From Pteria penguin (lineage: Eukaryota; Mollusca; Bivalvia; Pterioida; Pteriidae), in the NCBI GenBank assembly GCA_035048485.1, contig CM068590.1:2528593-2592592 (forward strand): a stretch of 64,000 nucleotides of DNA, read 5' to 3'. The notes beneath the pieces are model-generated. The model did no database searches, was not told the DNA's origin, and saw only the letters and a program-made list of their open reading frames with translations. The position numbers and the translations under genes are program-made. Position 1 is the first letter of the stretch; every line of letters begins with the position of its first letter. This document shows, piece after piece, positions 58,718 through 64,000 of the stretch.

Positions 58718-60813
58718 AGAGGTACACAAAATTCAATCTACTCTTGATCTTAATGACACTCAGGAAGATGTTTATAAGTGTTCTCTGGATGCCCTCAATG
58801 ACTATATTCAATCTGATAGAAACAAAGAGTATGAGGTATTTAGATTTCGTCACGCAAAGCAGAACACAGGAGAAAACATTGGTGCTTATCATACACGCAA
58901 GCGAAAACTTGCCGAGACTTGTGAATTCGCAGATGTTAGTGCGGAGATAAAGTCACAAATCATTCAGTCATGCAAATCAAGTAGATTTACGAAGGAGAGG
59001 TCTTCGAGACAAAGACATGACCTTAAACAATTACTTACACTAGCATGCACGTTAGAGATAAATGAGGATCACGCTTCACAGATAGAAAAAGAGACTGATC
59101 GCCCAATAAGTGCTGCCAATGTCAATCCTACATTTAAAAATCACAAGGGTAAACGGGGAAACTAACAGAGGTAATTCGTCTAAACGTACCAGTGTTAAAA
59201 AGAAATGTTATCATTGTGGTTACGAATATCCACATAGTCAAAACAAGAAATGTCCAGCAAAAGGAGAAAGATGTAGAAATTGTAATGGTTTGGATCATTT
59301 CACTCGAGTATGTCTTAAAAAACCAGTCGAAAAACAAGAAGTGAAAACTGTAAAAGACACTTCACATTCCGATTCCAGCACATATGATGAATATATGTAT
59401 ACCATAAATGAAAATAAGTCAACTCATAAACAGCCCGTTGTCAAGGTGACTTTTCAGAACTCAAAGTTGGAAATGCTCGTTGACACAGGTGCCGCAGTGA
59501 AAATCATTGACCAGACAACATACAATTCGCTTTCCTATTTACCTAATCTAGACACTACAAGCAAACAGCTTTATGGCTACAATAAAAGACAAATAGATAT
59601 ATCAGGTTGTTTTGATACAAATATATCGTATAAAGGAAAGACCGCGAAATGTGCAATCTATGTTGCCAAAAGAAATTATGGGTCATTACTGCGTTACATA
59701 ACCGCCGTTGATCTTGAGATTATTCCAGCTATTAGAGTAATTTCACAGAGACGCACAGATGAAATCATTGCGAAGTATGGAGATCGTTTTGAAGGGATAG
59801 GAGAGGTCAAGGACATACAACTTAAAATACATATTGATGAAAGCAAAGCACCTGTACAAAAACAACATCGTAGAATACCGTTCCAATTACGAGAGAAGGT
59901 AGAAGCCGAACTAAAGCGTTTGGAGGATTTAGATATAATCGAACCTGTAGATGTACCTACACCCTGGATATTACCTATAGTGGTAGCTCCTTAGCCTGTA
60001 GATGGACCTACACCCTGGGTATCACCTATAGTGGTAGCTCCTTAACCTATGAAGCCTGAGGAGATACGTATTTGTGTTGACATGCGCTTGCCGAATCAAG
60101 CCATTAAAAGAGAACGACACATCACACCTACCGCTGATGATATTATATCTGACATAAGTAGCTCACGAGTATTCTCAAAGTTGGATCTTAACGCGGGATA
60201 TCACCAAGTTGAACTTGCACCTGAATCTCGCAACATTCCAACGTTCACTACCCATGTAGGACTCCGCCGATATAAGCGTCTTATATTTGGTTTAAGTTGC
60301 GTAGCAGAAAAATTTCAAGATATCATTCGTACAAGTTTAGAAGGACTTCAAGGAGTAAGGAATTTAAGCGAAGACATTATCATATTCGCCAGGTATCAAA
60401 AGGAACACGATAGACACGAAAGGGGAATAAATCTAAATCCTTCCAAATGTGAGTTAAACAAAGAAAGTATAGAATTCTTTGGATATGTATTCTTCAGCAA
60501 AGGTCTATCAACCGACCCGAAAAAAGTCAATGATATTAAATCAGCTGAAGCTCCAACAAATGTATCTGAGCTCAGACGCTTCCTGGGATTAGCCAATTAC
60601 GTTTCAAGATTTAATCCTGATTTTGCCACGATTGTTGCAGTCTTAACTCACCAGAATGTAACGTGGAAATGGACTGACATTGAACAAAATTCATTCGAAA
60701 CTCAGATTGTCTTGAGTCGTTTTCTGCATGAAGTTTTCTTAGGCCATGATCTTACAAGGACCTTACACATTAGCCTCGATATTATCATAGTCAGAAGAAA
60801 TGTCATCATTTAG
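58718..60813 (+). pseudogene. Gypsy-type LTR retrotransposon gag-pol remnant, no LTRs
   Basis: A gag-like frame (58718-59165) reads EVFRFRHAKQNTGENIGAYH and LKQLLTLACTLEIN. It shifts +1 into pol (about 59110 on). Pol has zinc-knuckle-like CYHCGYEYPHSQNKKC and CRNCNGLDHFTRVC, a protease motif LVDTGAAVKIID, then the RT start HRRIPFQLREKVEAELKRL. Two in-frame stops (59992-59994 and 60043-60045) lie in two copies of a 51-bp tandem duplication. RT continues with ICVDMRLPN, FSKLDLNAGYHQVEL and RYKRLIFGLS. The catalytic box reads LSEDIIIF, with Glu in place of the first Asp. A deletion of about 10 residues precedes NPSKCELNK. It ends after ELRRFLGLANYVSRF at 60813. RNase H and integrase are absent. 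The 3' edge joins TRIM-like copy F directly. A dead, truncated copy. Confidence 0.85.
59944..60045. repeat. 51-bp tandem duplication within pol
   Basis: CCTGTAGATGTACCTACACC to GTGGTAGCTCCTTAG repeats at once as CCTGTAGATGGACCTACACC to GTGGTAGCTCCTTAA. The two units differ at a few bases. Confidence 0.95.
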
Positions 60814-60814
60814 C

Positions 60815-61590
60815 AGTGAAATGTGAACCACGTAATCAGGTCTGGCCTGGGTGAAAACCAGTGATAAATGTGTTCAACTATGGCGCCATGGCGACTTTCT
60901 AGACACCATCGACACTGGTTTTGCGTTCAATGACGTCACTCCACAGGGAGATGTACTGTTAGCCGACTAGGAAAACTTCCGTGTCTCCTCAGCGTCAAAG
61001 GACGCCGCATCAAGAATCATGGCATTATTTTCTGCACAGCATGCACTTTATTCTCAACGGAGAACATGCCATGCGGAATATGTTCGCTACGCAATGGAGA
61101 CGTCATAGTGACGTACGACAAGCATAATGGACACCATGTCATCCTGTATAGCATTGATGGTTCCATTCTGCATAGGTTTGACCCAGACATGTTTTCAAGT
61201 CCATATAGAGTCCATGCGAACATTGCCAACGGAGATTTGTACGTGTGTGACACTGATAAAGTACTGGCATTTGGTAAAAACCACATACAACGATACTAAT
61301 ATATAGGATCGGAAGATATCTCGTTTGACCCCGTAGACGTATGCACTGATACAAGAGGCAACATCCTGGTCACTGACATAGACAACAACAGGATACATGT
61401 CCTGGACCAGGGTGGCAAGTTCCTTTAGAATGTACAACCCCGGGCACTAAGGACGCCGGAACATATTGATGTCGACAGTGAGGGACACATATGGCTCAAG
61501 GAGCAGGGAAGACAGGTGACAGTCGTTAGATTTTGGATAGCTCGACAAGACCTTATGCGCTCTTCGTCCGTTGATGAATTAGAACTATAG
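60815..61590 (+). pseudogene. TRIM-like copy F, diverged NHL propeller remnant
   Basis: It starts in the propeller (GLAWVKTS-like, then DFLDTIDTGFAFNDVTPQGD) and continues in pieces: CGICSLRNGDVIVTYDKHNG, GDLYVCDTDKVLAFGKNHIQ, DVCTDTRGNILVTDIDNNRI and HIDVDSEGHIWLKEQGRQV. The last frame ends at TAG 61588-61590. Stops at 60968, 61297 and 61426 and frameshifts break it. Compared with copies C and D it is clearly more diverged, with a different C-terminal extension (ARQDLMRSSSVDELEL). It is an older paralogue. The B-box half is missing, cut where the gypsy remnant ends. Confidence 0.8.
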
Positions 61591-61984
61591 CGTGACGTAA
61601 ATCGTTGAATATTGCAATCAAATACTACAACAAAGAGACTAGTAGGTTGGATTCATTGATAAGTGTTATACATGGGTTTTAAGTAATTTTCACATTAGGG
61701 CAGGTGGTAAAATATCTAAAAGATTAAGACAGTATCCTGGAATCGTAAGTCTTAATTATTAAATGTAACGCTCAACCAAAACATTTGTGTATGTGTCCAA
61801 GAATTAGGTTGGAAAGTGTACTAATAGTACTATCAAATGCTCGACTTGTATGACGACAGTACTGTCATAATTTGCTCAAAATAGTTTGACATAAGAGGAA
61901 AAATGAATCGATGTGTTTTTGACCAGTCGTCAAATGCCCAAAAAGTGAGTGTATCCCAAAATTAGAGCGGAAAGTATATAGCCC
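61591..61984. other. Spacer, no gene seen
   Basis: AT-rich sequence between copy F and the 44-bp satellite. Confidence 0.5.
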
Positions 61985-63562
61985 ATACGACATATATATA
62001 TAGTGTGTGATCAGTTATATGATATATATAGGACTAACTACATATAGTGTGTGATCAGTGATAGGATATATATAGGACATACGATATATATTGTGTGATC
62101 AGTTGTATGATATATATAGGACATACGACATATACTATGTGATCAGTTAGATGACATATATAGGACATACGACATATACTGTGTGATCAGTTATATGATA
62201 TATATAGGACATACGGCATATATTGTGTGATCAGTTATATGATATATATAAGACATACGACATATATTGTGTGATCAGTTATATGATATATATAGGACAT
62301 ACGACATATATTGTGTGATCAGTTATGATATATATAGGACATACGACATATAGTGTGTGATCAGTTATATGATATATATAGGACATACGACATGTATTGT
62401 GTGATCGGTTATATGATATATATAGGACATACGACATATACTATGTGATCAGTGATATGATATATATAGGACATACGACATATATTGTGTGATCAGTTAT
62501 GATATATATAGGACATACGACATGTATTGTGTGATCAGTTATATGATATATATAGGACATACGACATGTATTGTGTGATCAGTGATATGATATATATAGG
62601 ACATACGACATATATTGTGTGATCAGTTATATGATATATATAGAACATACGACATATAGTGTGTGATCGGTTAGATGACAAATATAGGACATACGACATA
62701 TATTGTGTTATCAGTTATATGATATATATAGGACATACGACATATATTGTGTGATCAGTTATGATATATATAGGACATACGACATATAGTGTGTGATCAG
62801 TTATGATATATATAGGACATACGACATGTATTGTGTGATCGGTTATATGATATATATAGGACATACGACATATACTATGTGATCAGTGATATGATATATA
62901 TAGGACATACGACATATATTGTGTGATCAGTTATGATATATATAGGACATACGACATGTATTGTGTGATCAGTTATATGATATATATATAGGACATACGA
63001 CATGTATTGTGTGATCAGTGATATGATATATATAGGACATACGACATATATTGGGTGATCAGTTATATGATATATATAGGACATACGACATATAGTGTGT
63101 GATCGGTTAGATGACATATATAGGACATACGACATATATTGTGTGATCAGTTATATGATATATATAGGACATACGACATATATTGTGTGATCAGTTATAT
63201 GATATATATAGGACATACGACATATAGTGTGTGATCGGTTAGATGACATATATAGGACATACGACATATATTGTGTGATCAGTTATATGATATATATAGG
63301 ACATACAACATATATTGTGTGATCAGTGATATGATATATATAGGACATACGACATATACTATGTGATCAGTTATATGATATATATATAGGACATACGACA
63401 TATATTGTGTGATCAGTGATATGATATATATAGGACATACGACATATACTGTGTGATCAGTTATATGATATATATAGGACATACGGCATATATTGTGTGA
63501 TCAGTTATGATATATATAGGACATACGACATATATTGTGTGATCGGTTATATGATATATATA
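61985..63562. repeat. 44-bp tandem satellite, about 36 copies
   Basis: The unit GGACATACGACATATATTGT plus GTGATCAGTTATATGATATA plus TATA occurs with variants (AGTGTGT, ATACTATG, GGTTAGATGACA, deletion of ATAT). Some 5-7 unit blocks recur, for example AGTGTGTGATCGGTTAGATG. ORFs in it are artefacts. Confidence 0.97.
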
Positions 63563-63573
63563 CAGTGAGGTGC

Positions 63574-63969
63574 AGTCCTAACATAACATTATGTTAACGT
63601 CGCGTTAACGTGAAGTTTGCTTTCTTTGTTCGCTCAGGACTGCTGAGCACACGCGTTTGCGTTAATGCAGATTTCCTCGTGAACTAAATTTTGAGACTGC
63701 GTTAACGCGCTGGACTGCCGCGTTCACGCGCTTGGCTGCCGCGTGAACGTGCCTGACAGCCACGTTCGCTTGCTTACAACTTATACAGAGAAAGATTTAA
63801 AGGAGAATCGATATATACATTGTATATTTAAATATAAAAACATATTACTGTGTGCATGTAGATAAATATTTAGAATTAAATAAAACGCTTACGAGTAAAG
63901 GGGTGAATTTAAAAAATATTGAATACAATTTCCGAACATTGAATATAATGAAATTTATTCTTATTTTAG

Positions 63970-64000
<31 letters not shown>
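63574..64000. mobile_element. TIR element (AGTCCTAACATAACATT), copy 2, cut by window end
   Basis: It begins AGTCCTAACATAACATTATG and matches the right part of 50105-51006 in inverted orientation, up to the internal AAT/TTA microsatellite (63973-64000). It starts about 10 nt after the 44-bp satellite ends. Confidence 0.8.

Overview
This is a eukaryotic, AT-rich, repeat-dense stretch, most likely from a marine bivalve mollusc. That is inferred from three things: a tandem family of B-box/NHL (TRIM-like) genes, a family of reverse transcriptases with the MGTNCAPLLAD and YIDD motifs, and several interspersed repeats of the kind common in bivalves (GCTCAGGTGAGCGA type, GGGGGCATATTG type). No bacterial operon, rRNA gene, CRISPR array or intact virus is seen.

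Backbone: an array of TRIM-like gene copies, all on the + strand. Copy A (1-2142) is broken. Copy B (7798-9671) has an intact 271-codon ORF with two B-boxes and a coiled coil but no propeller. Copy C (16335-25022) is broken, and its 5' UTR intron carries a 6.8 kb nested DNA transposon. Copy D (31317-32928) has an intact 384-codon ORF with B-box 1 and an NHL-like propeller but no coiled coil. Copy E (52142-52995 plus a tail at 57970-58118) is broken. Copy F (60815-61590) is a diverged propeller remnant. A, B, C and D share a noncoding first exon ending at a GTAAGT donor. A, B and D also share a TATA-like block upstream. C and D lie in one segmental duplication, about 23.56-29.3 kb matching 31.55-37.0 kb.

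Mobile DNA: four Penelope-like reverse transcriptase copies (11.7-13.2 kb minus, 24.2 kb 3' fragment, 41.6-43.2 kb plus, 48.9-49.8 kb minus) and a fragment of a second RT family (33.1-33.5 kb). There is also a decayed gypsy-type gag-pol (58.7-60.8 kb), two nested TIR transposons (16744-23559 containing 17144-21656), a foldback element (37.1-37.9 kb), a 902-bp TIR element with an inverted second copy at the window end, and several MITE-like and tRNA-derived short elements.

The most interesting non-TRIM locus is 44.2-48.75 kb. It is a decayed, intron-containing transposase-like gene with a WSDNAGCY motif, a GPCDRKA motif and a C-terminal C2HC finger. Penelope-like 3' ends bracket it in inverted orientation.

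Tandem repeats make up a large share: a 25-bp satellite (2.6-6.1 kb), a 39-bp satellite that is one open frame of 820 codons (55.0-57.4 kb), a 44-bp satellite (62.0-63.6 kb), a degenerate array (34.9-36.2 kb) and long microsatellites. All functional statements are read from sequence by eye; no database search was possible.
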